From: Prosthecobacter debontii
Lineage (GTDB): Bacteria; Verrucomicrobiota; Verrucomicrobiia; Verrucomicrobiales; Verrucomicrobiaceae
Length of the DNA: 33,208 nt
Reading direction: 5' to 3'
Assembly: GCA_945869695.1 (NCBI GenBank)
Contig: CAMBPV010000025.1
Span: forward strand, 1-33,208
Of the stretch, positions 1 through 8,310 are shown piece after piece (the stretch's first letter is position 1; each line of letters starts with the position of its first letter). A program made the translations under genes and the position numbers. The notes under the pieces were generated by a model. That model was not told the DNA's origin. It made no database searches and was given only the letters and a program-made list of their open reading frames with translations.

Positions 1-1
1 T

Positions 2-424
2 GACCTGGGCTCACGCCGTATCGTGGGTTGGAATCTGGCCACGCACATGCGGGCGGAACTCGTCGTCCATGCCCTGGAACAGGCCTTGCAGGCGCGGCCA
101 GCAGCGCGGGGAGCCATCTTCCATAGCGACCGCGGCAGCCAGTATGGCAGCAGCGCCTTCCGCTCGGTTTTGCAACGTGCCGGTCTGCACCAAAGCATGC
201 CCGCACGGGCCAATCCTTATGATAACGCCTGGACGGAATCCTTCATGGGAACCCTCAAGCGCGAGATGCTTCAGGGCGGCTGTTTTGAAGATGCCACGGA
301 TGCTCGGCTGGAACTCTTCGAATACATCGAAGGCTACTACAATCATCAACGCAAACACTCCGCTCTCGGATACCTCACCCCCAACCAGTTCGAAACCCAA
401 GCCCATAACCAACCCCTAAATTAA
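2..424 (+). CDS. IS3-family transposase OrfB, C-terminal part (partial)
   Basis: This is the C-terminal part of a DDE integrase-type transposase (rve domain), the catalytic subunit for cut-and-paste or circle-mediated transposition of an IS3-family element. The reading frame is open from base 2, so the gene starts outside the window. The frame opens with DLGSRRIVGW, which corresponds to the region around the first catalytic Asp. HSDRGSQY carries the second Asp, and ANPYDNAWTESFMGTLKRE carries the catalytic Glu. The ending YYNHQRKHSALGYLTPNQFE is the standard C-terminus of this family. No frameshift is visible in the part present, so the element may be intact. The family call is firm; the subgroup (IS150, IS407 or similar) cannot be settled from this fragment. 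Confidence 0.92.
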   Translation, partial: DLGSRRIVGWNLATHMRAELVVHALEQALQARPAARGAIFHSDRGSQYGSSAFRSVLQRAGLHQSMPARANPYDNAWTESFMGTLKREMLQGGCFEDATDARLELFEYIEGYYNHQRKHSALGYLTPNQFETQAHNQPLN

Positions 425-440
425 GGGAGTCTTTGGTCCA
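425..440 (+). repeat. Putative right terminal inverted repeat of the IS3 element
   Basis: GGGAGTCTTTGGTCCA lies directly after the transposase stop codon and ends in CA, as IS3-family ends do. Only one end is present, so the pairing with a left repeat is inferred. Confidence 0.5.
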
Positions 441-663
441 ATAATCCGTTGCACCTCAATGGCTACTATCGCCATTGGCGAGAGGGGTGGCCATCTTTTT
501 CATTGGCGTGAAGGAGATCAGGATCGTTTTGTCGATCGAGCGAATGGCAGTTTTGGAAGACCTTTTCGTGCGTCTCTTGGTAGGCTCGCCTGAGCAGCCA
601 CTTCCTTGAAAGTGGAGTTAGGGCTTGGCAGATGGGGAATGAGGGATCATTCTTGGGTCTCTT

Positions 664-1302
664 ATGCGGTGTGGGTCTTTTCTCCTTTTGGCTTGGTTGA
701 TTCTCGGTCCTTCTGGGCTGAGGGCGGGAGGGACTGTGGAGGGGGTGGTGAAGCTGGATGCGATGAAACCCCAACCGGTCTCGCCGGGATACAAACCGCA
801 GACGGTGAAACCCATTCAGAGGGCGGAGCCTCCGGTGGCGATTGTTTACCTGGAGGGTCCGGCGGCGGCGGTTGTGCCGAGGAAAACAGGCAGTGTGCGC
901 ATCCGTCAGAGTGGCTACCAGTTCAGGCCTTCGATCCTGGTCGTGCAGACGGGCACGACGATTGATTTTCCGAATGAGGATGATGAGTTTCACAATGTGT
1001 TTTCCTACTCGAAGACGCGCCGTTTTGATTTGGGCCGGTATCGGAAGGATGAGACGGCTAAGCAGGTGACCTTTGAAAAGGCAGGCGTGGGGAAGATCTA
1101 CTGTGAGATCCATCAGCACATGCGCTGTGTGGTGGTGGTGGTGGACACGCCGCTGTTCACGACGACGGATGCGCAGGGGCGTTTTCGAATCAAGGATGTG
1201 CCTCCGGGTGAGTACTCGATGAAGGTTTTTCTTCCCTCGGAGAAGACGGTGACTTCGGAGATTACCGTGCGCGAGGGGCAGATGCTCCAATTGAAACCGT
1301 GA
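664..1302 (+). CDS. Exported cupredoxin (plastocyanin-like) protein with C-terminal beta-sandwich
   Basis: A 212-aa exported protein of the kind often labelled 'methylamine utilization protein' or plastocyanin-like; it should bind one type-1 copper in the periplasm. Residues 1-21 look like a signal peptide (hydrophobic FLLLAWLILG, then Ala-Gly). A complete type-1 copper ligand set is visible: His110 in the DEFHNVFS motif, then Cys147-x2-His150-x2-Met153. Residues about 161-212 (FTTTDAQGRFRIKDVPPGEYSMKVF) resemble a carboxypeptidase-regulatory-like beta-sandwich. The stop lies 6 bp before the adenylate cyclase start, so the two are very likely co-transcribed; a role in delivering copper or electrons, or in sensing for the cyclase, is inference. 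No clear ribosome-binding site precedes the chosen ATG, but it gives the full signal peptide. Confidence 0.82.
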   Translation: MRCGSFLLLAWLILGPSGLRAGGTVEGVVKLDAMKPQPVSPGYKPQTVKPIQRAEPPVAIVYLEGPAAAVVPRKTGSVRIRQSGYQFRPSILVVQTGTTIDFPNEDDEFHNVFSYSKTRRFDLGRYRKDETAKQVTFEKAGVGKIYCEIHQHMRCVVVVVDTPLFTTTDAQGRFRIKDVPPGEYSMKVFLPSEKTVTSEITVREGQMLQLKP

Positions 1303-1308
1303 CGGAAT

Positions 1309-3009
1309 ATGACCTTCCGCACCCGACTGCTAGCCTCGATCGTGGGTGTGGTGACAGCCACGACGGCGGCGACTTTGTTCATCGCGCAATCGCAAAACGC
1401 GGCGTCGTATCAGGCGGTGCTGGATGAGCTCTTCCGGTCTGAGGTGGAGTCGTTCCGCAGCCAGCAGGAGCAGCAGTTAACGGCGGCTAAAACCGAGGCG
1501 GCGAAGCTGGCGGAGTCGGTCCGATTATTCGCGGCGCTGGAGGAGGGTGACCCTGAGGTTTATCAGACGGCGGGGGATGAACTGCGGCTGGCGGAGTTGG
1601 CTTTTTTTCGACTGACGGATGCGGCGGGTGTGATCATCCCCCCGCCCGAAGGCAGTCGGGCAGGGGGTGCTGAGTTGGATGCGGTGTTGGCTCCGCAGCT
1701 CGCGAAGATCGCGGGTGGTGAGCCTCTTTCGAACGAGGATTTGCAGATCGGTTTTGTGGCCAGTCCGAACTACGAGGGCGGGGTGGTGAGCCTGGTGTAT
1801 TGTCCGATTCGGAATTTTGACAAAACGGTGGGTGGGCTATTGATTGGGCAGCCGCTGCGACGTGAAAAGCGCGCCGAGGCTACGAAGGGGGCTTCTTTGA
1901 TCTCGGGTCTGCTGCTGGGGGAAAAGTATCTGCCGCATTTTGGCGGAGAGGATCTGGGGAGTGATACGGGTGCGATGCTGAGAGCCCATGTGGAGGGTGG
2001 CGAGGCAGCGATGCCAACTTGGGAACAGGAGTTAGGAGGTCGCAACTACCGTGCGGATTCGAATTTGATGAATCGAGGTTCGCGGTTTGCTCCGGCGTGG
2101 ATCGTGAGCCTTTATCCGCTGGATGATCTTCGGCGTCGGCAGCGGGAACTGGTGCGACGCATCGCGGTGATCGGTGGCATCGGTCTGTTAGCGGCAGCGG
2201 GTGTGGGATTTGTCTTTGCGGGTCGGTTGTCAAAGCCGGTGCATGATTTGGTGGCGGGCACGGCGGAGGTGAAGCGGGGAAATTATGATGTGCAGATCGA
2301 AAAGCGGACGGACGATGAGCTGGGCGCGCTGGCGGATGCTTTCAACGAGATGGCTTCGGGCCTTGCTCTGAAGGAGCGGTACCGCTCGGTGCTGCAAATG
2401 GTGACGGACCGCTCGGTGGCGGATGAGTTGATGTCAGGGACGGTGCTTCTCAGGGGTGAAATGCGAGACGTGTCGGTGATTTTTTGTGACATCCGCGGCT
2501 TCACGGCGATCTCCCAAGACATGAACCCGGCGGATGTGGTGGCCATGCTGAATGAGCACATGAGCGCGCTGACGCAGATCGTGGAGAAGCATCAGGGGGT
2601 GGTGGACAAGTTTGTGGGCGACTGCATCATGATTCTTTTTGGTGCACCTAAGAGCTATGGACATGACGCAGCCCGCGCTGCGCGTTGTGCCTGGGAAATG
2701 ATTCGTGAACGAGAACGGATGAATGCGACATCCAATCGGCCACTGGCTATCGGGATCGGCCTTGCATCGGGGCCTGCTCTGGCGGGCTGCATGGGATCTG
2801 AGAAAAGACTGAACTACACGGTGATCGGGGAGCGGGTGAATCTAGCGGCGCGGCTTTGCAGTCAAGCGGGGCAGATGGATGTCGTGATCGATGAGACGAC
2901 TCTCGCCGATCTGCAGCCTGAGTTTAAGACGGAATCACTCGGGCCACTGACGCTAAAAGGTTTCGCAAAACCGGTGGTCGCTCACCGTATCCTGAAGGTT
3001 GTGTCATGA
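1309..3009 (+). CDS. Membrane-bound class III adenylate cyclase with HAMP domain
   Basis: A 566-aa sensor cyclase that converts ATP to cAMP in the cytoplasm under control of an extracytoplasmic domain. Residues 8-26 and about 284-304 are membrane segments enclosing a periplasmic region of about 255 residues. HAMP follows at about 305-357 and the class III catalytic domain at about 385-566. The catalytic set looks complete: metal-binding Asp394 (FCDIRGFT) and Asp438 (KFVGD), purine-selecting Lys434 with Thr504 (NYTVIG), and transition-state Asn511 and Arg515 (NLAAR). The Lys/Thr pair is that of class IIIb adenylate cyclases rather than guanylate cyclases. It sits 6 bp after the cupredoxin gene and overlaps the next gene by ATGA, so the three form one operon. 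The ligand of the periplasmic domain is unknown. Confidence 0.93.
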   Translation: MTFRTRLLASIVGVVTATTAATLFIAQSQNAASYQAVLDELFRSEVESFRSQQEQQLTAAKTEAAKLAESVRLFAALEEGDPEVYQTAGDELRLAELAFFRLTDAAGVIIPPPEGSRAGGAELDAVLAPQLAKIAGGEPLSNEDLQIGFVASPNYEGGVVSLVYCPIRNFDKTVGGLLIGQPLRREKRAEATKGASLISGLLLGEKYLPHFGGEDLGSDTGAMLRAHVEGGEAAMPTWEQELGGRNYRADSNLMNRGSRFAPAWIVSLYPLDDLRRRQRELVRRIAVIGGIGLLAAAGVGFVFAGRLSKPVHDLVAGTAEVKRGNYDVQIEKRTDDELGALADAFNEMASGLALKERYRSVLQMVTDRSVADELMSGTVLLRGEMRDVSVIFCDIRGFTAISQDMNPADVVAMLNEHMSALTQIVEKHQGVVDKFVGDCIMILFGAPKSYGHDAARAARCAWEMIRERERMNATSNRPLAIGIGLASGPALAGCMGSEKRLNYTVIGERVNLAARLCSQAGQMDVVIDETTLADLQPEFKTESLGPLTLKGFAKPVVAHRILKVVS

Positions 3010-4205
3010 AAATCTCCCGTCTTGTCATCATCCTCTTCGCGCTGACTGGCCTCTCGCCTCTTCTGGGTGCGTGGTCGCTGGACGCGCTGGACGAGGCGCT
3101 GACGTATGCGAGACCCGAAAGGAATGTGCAGGCGGACTTCAGTGTGCTGGCGGACCTGGAGCTTTATGTGCCCGAGACGCCGTCGCCGGGTCTTTTGTTC
3201 TCCGATGATGAGGCATGGCTGAATCCGCGGCTGGCCGTATTTTTTGATTTGTCAGTCGGGTCCGTTGTGCAGATTCACTCGCAGATGCGGGTGGATCGCG
3301 GTTTTGATCCCGGCTCGGTGTCGTCGGGTGAGGTGCGACTGGATGAGTATTACCTGCGTGTCTCGCCTTTGGAGGATGATCGTGTCGCGTTCAAGGTGGG
3401 TAAGTTTGCCACGGCGTTCGGGAACTGGGCCGCGCGGAACCTCTCATGGGATAATCCTTTTGTGACGGCACCTCTTGCTTATGAGGACGTCTTGAATGTG
3501 TCGGATGTGACGATGCCGAGGAGCCCGCAGGCACTGGTCGGCAGGCGTCGAGTGGCGGATCGGAAGGGTGATTGGCTCACGGCCATCTGGGGACCGTCTT
3601 ATGCGTCGGGTGCATCGGTTTCCGGTCGTATTGAGAAGCTCGACTACGCAATCGAGGTCAAGAACGCGGCGCTCTCGTCGAGGCCTGATGAGTGGAATCT
3701 CACGCAGCGAGGGCTGGACCAACCGACGATCACCACGCGTATCGGTGCGAGGCCGACTCCGGAGTGGGCCTTTGGCACGTCATTCAGTCATGGCTCCTAC
3801 ACCTTAGAGTCTGTCGGCAGTGATCCTGACCAGACCACGATTGGTTTCGATGCCTCGTATCAACATCATCACCTCCAGATTTGGGGTGAGGTGATCTACA
3901 CCGAGTTTGAGATTCCGAGCCTTGGAGATGCGGAGGCGATGTTTTACTATCTGGAGGCGCGTTACAAAGTGACGCCTCAACTTTGGACCGCGCTCCGCTG
4001 GAATCACTCGATCTTCGGAAGCGTGCCGGATGGGACCGGTGGGCACACTCCGTGGGACCGCGATGCGTGGCGGATCGATCTTTCGGTTGGCTGGCGTTTC
4101 AGTCAGCATTGGCAGGCCAAGATCCAAGGGAGCGTGGGTGGGCGTGAAGGGAATGAGGTGCAGGGAAATCATCTTTTGGCCGCTCAGCTCACTTTGAAGT
4201 TTTAG
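3006..4205 (+). CDS. Putative outer-membrane beta-barrel (porin-like) protein
   Basis: A 399-aa protein with a signal peptide (MKISRLVIILFALTGLSPLLGAW) and a body of alternating amphipathic strands ending in AAQLTLKF. A terminal Phe after an alternating strand is typical of outer-membrane beta barrels. There are no cysteines of note and no hydrophobic helix after the leader. I recognise no specific family; a porin or a phosphate-selective-porin-like channel is the best guess. The ATG overlaps the cyclase stop (ATGA), so translation is coupled. Being in one operon with a cupredoxin and a sensor cyclase suggests a role at the cell surface in the same response, but this is inference. An ordinary autotransporter is unlikely because no passenger domain is seen. 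Confidence 0.65.
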   Translation: MKISRLVIILFALTGLSPLLGAWSLDALDEALTYARPERNVQADFSVLADLELYVPETPSPGLLFSDDEAWLNPRLAVFFDLSVGSVVQIHSQMRVDRGFDPGSVSSGEVRLDEYYLRVSPLEDDRVAFKVGKFATAFGNWAARNLSWDNPFVTAPLAYEDVLNVSDVTMPRSPQALVGRRRVADRKGDWLTAIWGPSYASGASVSGRIEKLDYAIEVKNAALSSRPDEWNLTQRGLDQPTITTRIGARPTPEWAFGTSFSHGSYTLESVGSDPDQTTIGFDASYQHHHLQIWGEVIYTEFEIPSLGDAEAMFYYLEARYKVTPQLWTALRWNHSIFGSVPDGTGGHTPWDRDAWRIDLSVGWRFSQHWQAKIQGSVGGREGNEVQGNHLLAAQLTLKF

Positions 4206-4275
4206 AGCGTGGTTAGTCGATGAACGCGCCGTGCTAAAATGCATCGTGGAGGTGGTCGGGTGAAACCAGGGGCGT

Positions 4276-5544
4276 GTGAGGTTCGTTCTTTTGCCGATGA
4301 TGCGTGCCTTTTGCCTGTTGCTTCTTTTTCTCGCCCCTGGACTGGTTCACGGGGTGGAGGGTGAGGCGAATGCCAGACTGGATTACAAGGCGGCTCCGCA
4401 CCGATACTGGGAGCGACCACCGCAGGATGCTGTGACGGTGGCGCTGGAGAAAATCAAGAGTGGGGTGCTGAAGGTGGACACCTCGGACGATCGGAGTTTT
4501 CTGACGACGCTGCTCCAGGTGTTGAAGGTGCCGGTGAGCTCGCAATTGCTGGTTTACTCCGCGACGTCGATGCAGAGTGGGATCATCAATCCGCGGAACC
4601 CGAGGGCGCTTTATTTTAATGACGAGGTGTATGTGGGTTATGTGCCGGGTGGCTTTGTGGAGATCATGGGGGTGGACCCGGAGGTGGGGGGCGTGTTTTA
4701 TATCTTCGACAAGCCGCAGCCAGGAACCGTGACGCGGACGGATCGCTCGACCCGGTGTTTCAATTGTCATGCGGGGAGTGCGACTCAACGGGTGCCGGGA
4801 TTGCTGGCGGAGTCGGTAGCGCCGATCATCAGCGGAGCGAGCTATGACAACTACCGACGCGATGAGCAGGGGCATCAGATCCCGCTGGCGGATCGCTTCG
4901 GTGGCTGGCATGTGACGAGTGCGAGACCTTTCGGTGAAACCAAAGCGAACATTTTTGCACGGAATGACGGGAGCGGAATCAAGATCGTGAAGGTGAAGCC
5001 GGGGGAGATGTGGGACATCAATAAACACCTGCTGCCGACCAGTGATATCTTGCCGCATCTGATCCACGAGCATCAGATCGGCTTTGATAATCAGGTGATC
5101 CACGCGGCCTATCTGGCGCGAGAGGTGATGAGCAAGGGTGGGTTTCCCTCGGCCGCTGACAAGGCGGCTCTGGACGAGAAGGCGCGTCTGCTGGTGCGCT
5201 ATCTTCTTTTTGCGGATGAGGCAAAGCTGCCCTCGGGTGGCATCACGGGGGATGAGCAGTTCTCAGCGGATTTTCAGGAAAACAAGCGGGCTACGAAGAG
5301 TGGCCTATCGCTGAAGGATCTGGATCTGAAGACGCGAATGTTCAAGCACCGGTGCAGCTACATGATCTACACGCCGCAGTGGCAGAAGCTCCCATCGATC
5401 CTGAAGGACCGGGTCTATGCGGGAATGAAGGCGGCGCTGTCCGGAAAGAGTCGCGACTACGCGTATCTAACGGCTCAAGAGCGGATGGGCATCGTGAGCA
5501 TTCTGCGGGAAACGCTCCCGGATCTCCCTGCCGATTGGCGGTGA
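4276..5544 (+). CDS. Exported single-haem cytochrome-c-like protein
   Basis: A protein of about 420 aa with an N-terminal hydrophobic leader and one haem-binding motif, Cys161-Phe-Asn-Cys164-His165, followed by AGSATQRVPGLL. It should be exported and carry one covalent c-type haem in the periplasm. The rest does not match a cytochrome domain I know; it resembles uncharacterised Verrucomicrobia/Planctomycetes exported proteins with a lone CxxCH. The start is uncertain: GTG at 4276 gives eight residues before ATG codons at 4297 and 4300, and the second ATG gives a cleaner signal peptide (MRAFCLLLLFLAPGLVHG). It lies 70 bp after the barrel protein on the same strand with no terminator between, so it may belong to the same transcript. 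The function is unknown; electron transfer or redox sensing is plausible. Confidence 0.72.
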   Translation: MRFVLLPMMRAFCLLLLFLAPGLVHGVEGEANARLDYKAAPHRYWERPPQDAVTVALEKIKSGVLKVDTSDDRSFLTTLLQVLKVPVSSQLLVYSATSMQSGIINPRNPRALYFNDEVYVGYVPGGFVEIMGVDPEVGGVFYIFDKPQPGTVTRTDRSTRCFNCHAGSATQRVPGLLAESVAPIISGASYDNYRRDEQGHQIPLADRFGGWHVTSARPFGETKANIFARNDGSGIKIVKVKPGEMWDINKHLLPTSDILPHLIHEHQIGFDNQVIHAAYLAREVMSKGGFPSAADKAALDEKARLLVRYLLFADEAKLPSGGITGDEQFSADFQENKRATKSGLSLKDLDLKTRMFKHRCSYMIYTPQWQKLPSILKDRVYAGMKAALSGKSRDYAYLTAQERMGIVSILRETLPDLPADWR

Positions 5545-5553
5545 GTTTTGGGG

Positions 5554-5590
5554 ACAAAAAAGCCCGGCCAACGAATGAGTCGACCGGGCT
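5554..5590 (-). terminator. Intrinsic terminator after the glutathione-peroxidase-like gene
   Basis: Seven-base arms AGCCCGG (5561-5567) and CCGGGCT (5584-5590) form a GC-rich hairpin. On the - strand it is followed directly by a run of six T (A-run at 5556-5561 on +). It lies about 20 bp beyond the stop codon at 5609. Confidence 0.85.
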
Positions 5591-5608
5591 CAGATGACTG
5601 AGGTCAGA

Positions 5609-6157
5609 TTATTTGGCGGCGAGGGCGGCCTTGATGGCGTCCGTGACTTCGGGTGCATCGGGTTTCACGCCGGGCTCGAAGCGCTTGAGGATCTTGCCGT
5701 CGCGACCGACGAGGAATTTACCGAAGTTCCACTTCACATCACCAGGGAAGGGGGACTCTGGGCCGCTGAGGATTTGGTAGAGAGGATGCTTGTCGGCACC
5801 TTTGACGACGACTTTGTCGAACATGGGGAAGGTGACCTTGTACTTGGTGGAGCAGAATTCTTTGATCTCGTCCAAGGTGCCTGGCTCCTGGCCGCCGAAG
5901 TCATTGCAGGGGAATCCGAGAACGGCGAGGCCTTCTTTTTTGAACTCCTTGTTCAATTCTTCAAGCTGGGCGTATTGCGGGGTCTTGCCGCATTTGGAGG
6001 CGACGTTCACGATGAGCATGACTTTTCCCTTGTAGTCATTGAGGGAAACGTCTTTGCCATCGATGCTCTTGAGGGGGATGTCGTAGAGGGATTCAGCGTT
6101 GGCCGTGAGTGCAACGGTGAGCACTGCGAGAGAAGCGAGGAAGGTGAGTGGTTTCAT
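5609..6157 (-). CDS. Exported glutathione-peroxidase-family thiol peroxidase
   Basis: A 182-aa protein of the glutathione peroxidase family (BsaA/BtuE type), which reduces hydrogen peroxide or organic peroxides using thiols or thioredoxin. I chose the ATG at 6157 because residues 1-21 (MKPLTFLASLAVLTVALTANA) form a clear signal peptide; the longer frame adds a basic, improbable leader. The catalytic tetrad is visible: Cys56 (NVASKCGKT), Gln90 (GGQEPGT), and Trp143-Asn144 (KWNFGKFLV). A Cys replaces the selenocysteine of animal enzymes. Additional Cys84 and Cys102 could resolve the sulfenic acid, as in thioredoxin-dependent members. Export to the periplasm is somewhat unusual for the family. 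It has its own terminator on the downstream side and the aldolase terminator just upstream, so it is probably monocistronic. Confidence 0.92.
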   Translation of the reverse strand: MKPLTFLASLAVLTVALTANAESLYDIPLKSIDGKDVSLNDYKGKVMLIVNVASKCGKTPQYAQLEELNKEFKKEGLAVLGFPCNDFGGQEPGTLDEIKEFCSTKYKVTFPMFDKVVVKGADKHPLYQILSGPESPFPGDVKWNFGKFLVGRDGKILKRFEPGVKPDAPEVTDAIKAALAAK

Positions 6158-6222
6158 AGGCCATCCAGTACGATTCGGCCTGCGGATTCGTTTCAGGATT
6201 TGTCTTCTTCTCACCAGAACCT

Positions 6223-6257
6223 AAAAAAACCAGACCCCGGTGAGGAGGTCTGGTTTT
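6223..6257 (-). terminator. Intrinsic terminator after the aldolase gene
   Basis: Arms AAAACCAGACC (6226-6236) and GGTCTGGTTTT (6247-6257) pair perfectly over 11 bases with a 10-nt loop. On the - strand the hairpin is followed by seven T (A-run 6223-6229), 26 bp after the aldolase stop. The + strand side also ends in four T, so it could act weakly in both directions. Confidence 0.85.
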
Positions 6258-6282
6258 GAATGGGGTCGGTATCGGATGGCGG

Positions 6283-7314
6283 TTAGACCTTGCCGAAAAG
6301 CGTGTTGCCCGTGGAGCGGAGATCATCACAGGCTTGCTTGAGGCGGAGGCAGAGACCCTGCTCACCTTTCTTGAGGTAACCGCGCGGGTCGTAGGCTTTT
6401 TTGTCGCCGACTTCACCGTCGATCTTGAGGATGCCGTCGTAGTTTTTCATCACATGATCCACGATGGGGCGGGTGAAGGCATACTGGGTGTCGGTGTCGA
6501 TGTTCATTTTAATGACACCGTAGGCAAGGGTCTCGCGGATTTCTTCGAGCGGGGTCCCACTGCCGCCGTGGAAGACGAGGTCCATGAGTGCTTTGTCGCC
6601 GTGCTTACCGGTGACGGCGGCCTGGCCGTCCTTGAGGATGGTGGGCTTGAGTTTCACTGCACCGGGCTTGTAGCTGCCGTGCACGTTTCCAAAGGTGGCG
6701 GCAAACATGAAACGGCCGAGGGGGCTGAGTGCCTCATAGACGGCGAGCATGTCTTCCGGAGTGGTGTAGAGCTTGTCATTGGCGACGCCACTGGTGTCGT
6801 GGCCGTCCTCTTCTCCACCGACGACGCCGGCTTCCATCTCCAGGATGATGTCGAGCTCGGCGCACTCTTTCATGAGGGCCATGGACTGCTTGATGTTGTC
6901 CTCCAAGTTGAGCTCGGAGCCGTCAAACATGTGGCTGTTGAAGAGGTTACCCTGACCCGCTGCCCGACGTGCTGCGGTAGCGGCGATGAGTGGCTTCAGG
7001 AACTTCTCAACGTTCTTGGGGTGGCAATGATCGGTGTGAAGGGCGACGAGGATGTCGTAACGCTCAGCGAGACGATGAGTGGCTTCTGCAAGGACGATGG
7101 CACCGAGAGCCATGTCTTTGACGGAAGTGCCGGATGCGAACTCGCCACCACCGGTGCTTACTTGGATGATGCCGTCACTCTTAGACTCAGCGAAGGCCTT
7201 GAGCGCTCCGTTGATCGTTGGGAGTGAGGTGACATTGACGGCTGGGTAAGCGTAGTCGCCCTTCTGGGCGGCATCAAGCATGGCACGGTATTGGGCGGGG
7301 GTGGCGACGGGCAT
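6283..7314 (-). CDS. fbaA: Class II fructose-bisphosphate aldolase
   Basis: A 343-aa zinc-dependent aldolase that interconverts fructose 1,6-bisphosphate with dihydroxyacetone phosphate and glyceraldehyde 3-phosphate in glycolysis and gluconeogenesis. Expected residues are present: catalytic Asp95 and zinc ligand His96 (HTDHCHPK), the acidic LEMEAGVVGGEEDG segment around Glu161, His212 (FGNVHGSYKPG) and His249 (LVFHGGSG). The phosphate-binding NIDTDTQYAFTRP motif lies at 271-283. Length and motifs fit the type A (FbaA, E. coli-like) branch. The ATG at 7314 lacks a clear ribosome-binding site, but the N-terminus MPVATPAQYRAMLDAAQK aligns with family starts. A strong terminator follows. The 213 bp before the start hold no obvious operator. 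Confidence 0.96.
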   Translation of the reverse strand: MPVATPAQYRAMLDAAQKGDYAYPAVNVTSLPTINGALKAFAESKSDGIIQVSTGGGEFASGTSVKDMALGAIVLAEATHRLAERYDILVALHTDHCHPKNVEKFLKPLIAATAARRAAGQGNLFNSHMFDGSELNLEDNIKQSMALMKECAELDIILEMEAGVVGGEEDGHDTSGVANDKLYTTPEDMLAVYEALSPLGRFMFAATFGNVHGSYKPGAVKLKPTILKDGQAAVTGKHGDKALMDLVFHGGSGTPLEEIRETLAYGVIKMNIDTDTQYAFTRPIVDHVMKNYDGILKIDGEVGDKKAYDPRGYLKKGEQGLCLRLKQACDDLRSTGNTLFGKV

Positions 7315-7527
7315 GGTGAGGGATGGATTCTGATTGAGGGTTTAAGTCTCGACACTGGCAAGATTCGATTGGTGTGCAACAAGCAGAAAAGTCTCCAAGT
7401 TCCGCAAAAGTAGCGGGCCTGCGGAGGAAGTGACGGTTTCCCTGAAACTTCCGGCTTTCAGAGGGGTTTGTTTTGCTAGCACTTTCGAGTTCACTCGTAA
7501 GGTATCGTCAGGTCACTTTCACGAATC

Positions 7528-8307
7528 ATGAAGTCCCTTTTCTCCGCATCTCGAATCTCGATTTTTCCCCTCTCGGCCCTGGCTCTGCTGATCGCCGCGG
7601 GAACATGGGCTCAAGAACGACCTGCGGGTGCGCCTCCCGGTGGTGAGCGACCTGGGCCGCCGCCTCGGCCCTCCAATGGTCCGGGAGGACCGGGACACGG
7701 TGCACCCGGTGGTGAACGGCGTTTTCAAAGACCGGGAGGAGGCATGAGCGGGTCCTTTCAGTCCGAGGGTTTTGAGCGACTCCCTGAGGCTGAGAAGGCC
7801 AGAGTGCGTGCCGCGATGGATAAGGCTTGGACGAGTCCGGAACTGAGAGAGGCGAGGGACCGCTACATGAAGGCGAATGAGGAATTTCGCTCGGCCATGA
7901 GAAAGGCGCTGGAGCAAGTGGATCCCGGTGTGGTTGCGATCCTGGAGAAGATCAAGCCGCGAGATGGCGCGTTTGACTCACGCAACTGGCCCAAATTGCC
8001 GCCGCCTGAAGATGCTGGATTTGTGAGTGCTGCGGTTCATCGACTGGAGATGGAGGTGGTCAACTTTGCGCGTCCGGAGAGTCGCGATCGGCTGCGTGCG
8101 ATCCATGGTCGGGTGATGCAGAGCCCTCTTTTAGTGGAGGCGCTCAAAAAACTAACCGACGCCCCACCTGGAGAACGGATGGAACGGCTGCGCCAATTGC
8201 GGGAGACCTACCGCATGGCCATTGTGAAAGAACTTCCCCCGCGGGGTGGGAATGAGCCGGAAACGAGACCAACCAGCCCGACTCCACCCAGCCCGTTGAA
8301 AGAGTAG
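7528..8307 (+). CDS. Exported Pro/Gly-rich helical protein of unknown function
   Basis: A 259-aa protein with a signal peptide (hydrophobic 10-27, ending GTWAQ), a low-complexity Pro/Gly/Arg stretch at about 29-72, and a charged helical region at about 78-235 (LPEAEKARVRAAMDKAW and KANEEFRSAMRKALEQ). The C-terminus is again Pro-rich. The helical part recalls the Spy/CpxP/zinc-resistance-associated type of small periplasmic proteins, but no LTxxQ motif is visible, so I leave it unassigned. It is monocistronic: the aldolase lies divergently upstream, and the NagB-like gene converges on it with only 3 bp between the stops. Confidence 0.6.
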   Translation: MKSLFSASRISIFPLSALALLIAAGTWAQERPAGAPPGGERPGPPPRPSNGPGGPGHGAPGGERRFQRPGGGMSGSFQSEGFERLPEAEKARVRAAMDKAWTSPELREARDRYMKANEEFRSAMRKALEQVDPGVVAILEKIKPRDGAFDSRNWPKLPPPEDAGFVSAAVHRLEMEVVNFARPESRDRLRAIHGRVMQSPLLVEALKKLTDAPPGERMERLRQLRETYRMAIVKELPPRGGNEPETRPTSPTPPSPLKE

Positions 8308-8310
8308 GTC

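Larger units (their letters stand above)
1..440 (+). mobile_element. 3' part of an IS3-family insertion sequence
   Basis: The window opens inside an IS3-type transposase gene. Sixteen bases beyond the stop codon, at 425-440, lies GGGAGTCTTTGGTCCA, which ends in CA as IS3-family right ends do. Its reverse complement, starting TGGACC, would be the expected left-end inverted repeat. The left end is outside the window, so the repeat pair and the target duplication cannot be verified. The exact right boundary at 440 is inferred from the CA end and from the loss of coding after it. Confidence 0.7.

Noticed and set aside
598-615. Small hairpin CCACTT/AAGTGG between the IS end and the cupredoxin gene
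   Set aside because: Only six base pairs and no T-run on either strand, so not a supportable terminator.
466-1290. Long - strand open frame (274 aa, His/Arg-rich) over the cupredoxin gene
   Set aside because: Antisense shadow: the composition is biased by codon usage of the + gene, and the + frame has a signal peptide and a complete copper site.
4234-5103. - strand frame of 289 aa over the one-haem protein gene
   Set aside because: His/Arg-rich shadow with no domain; the + frame has a leader and CxxCH.
6256-7227. + strand frame of 323 aa opposite the aldolase gene
   Set aside because: The - frame is an unmistakable class II aldolase with its own terminator.
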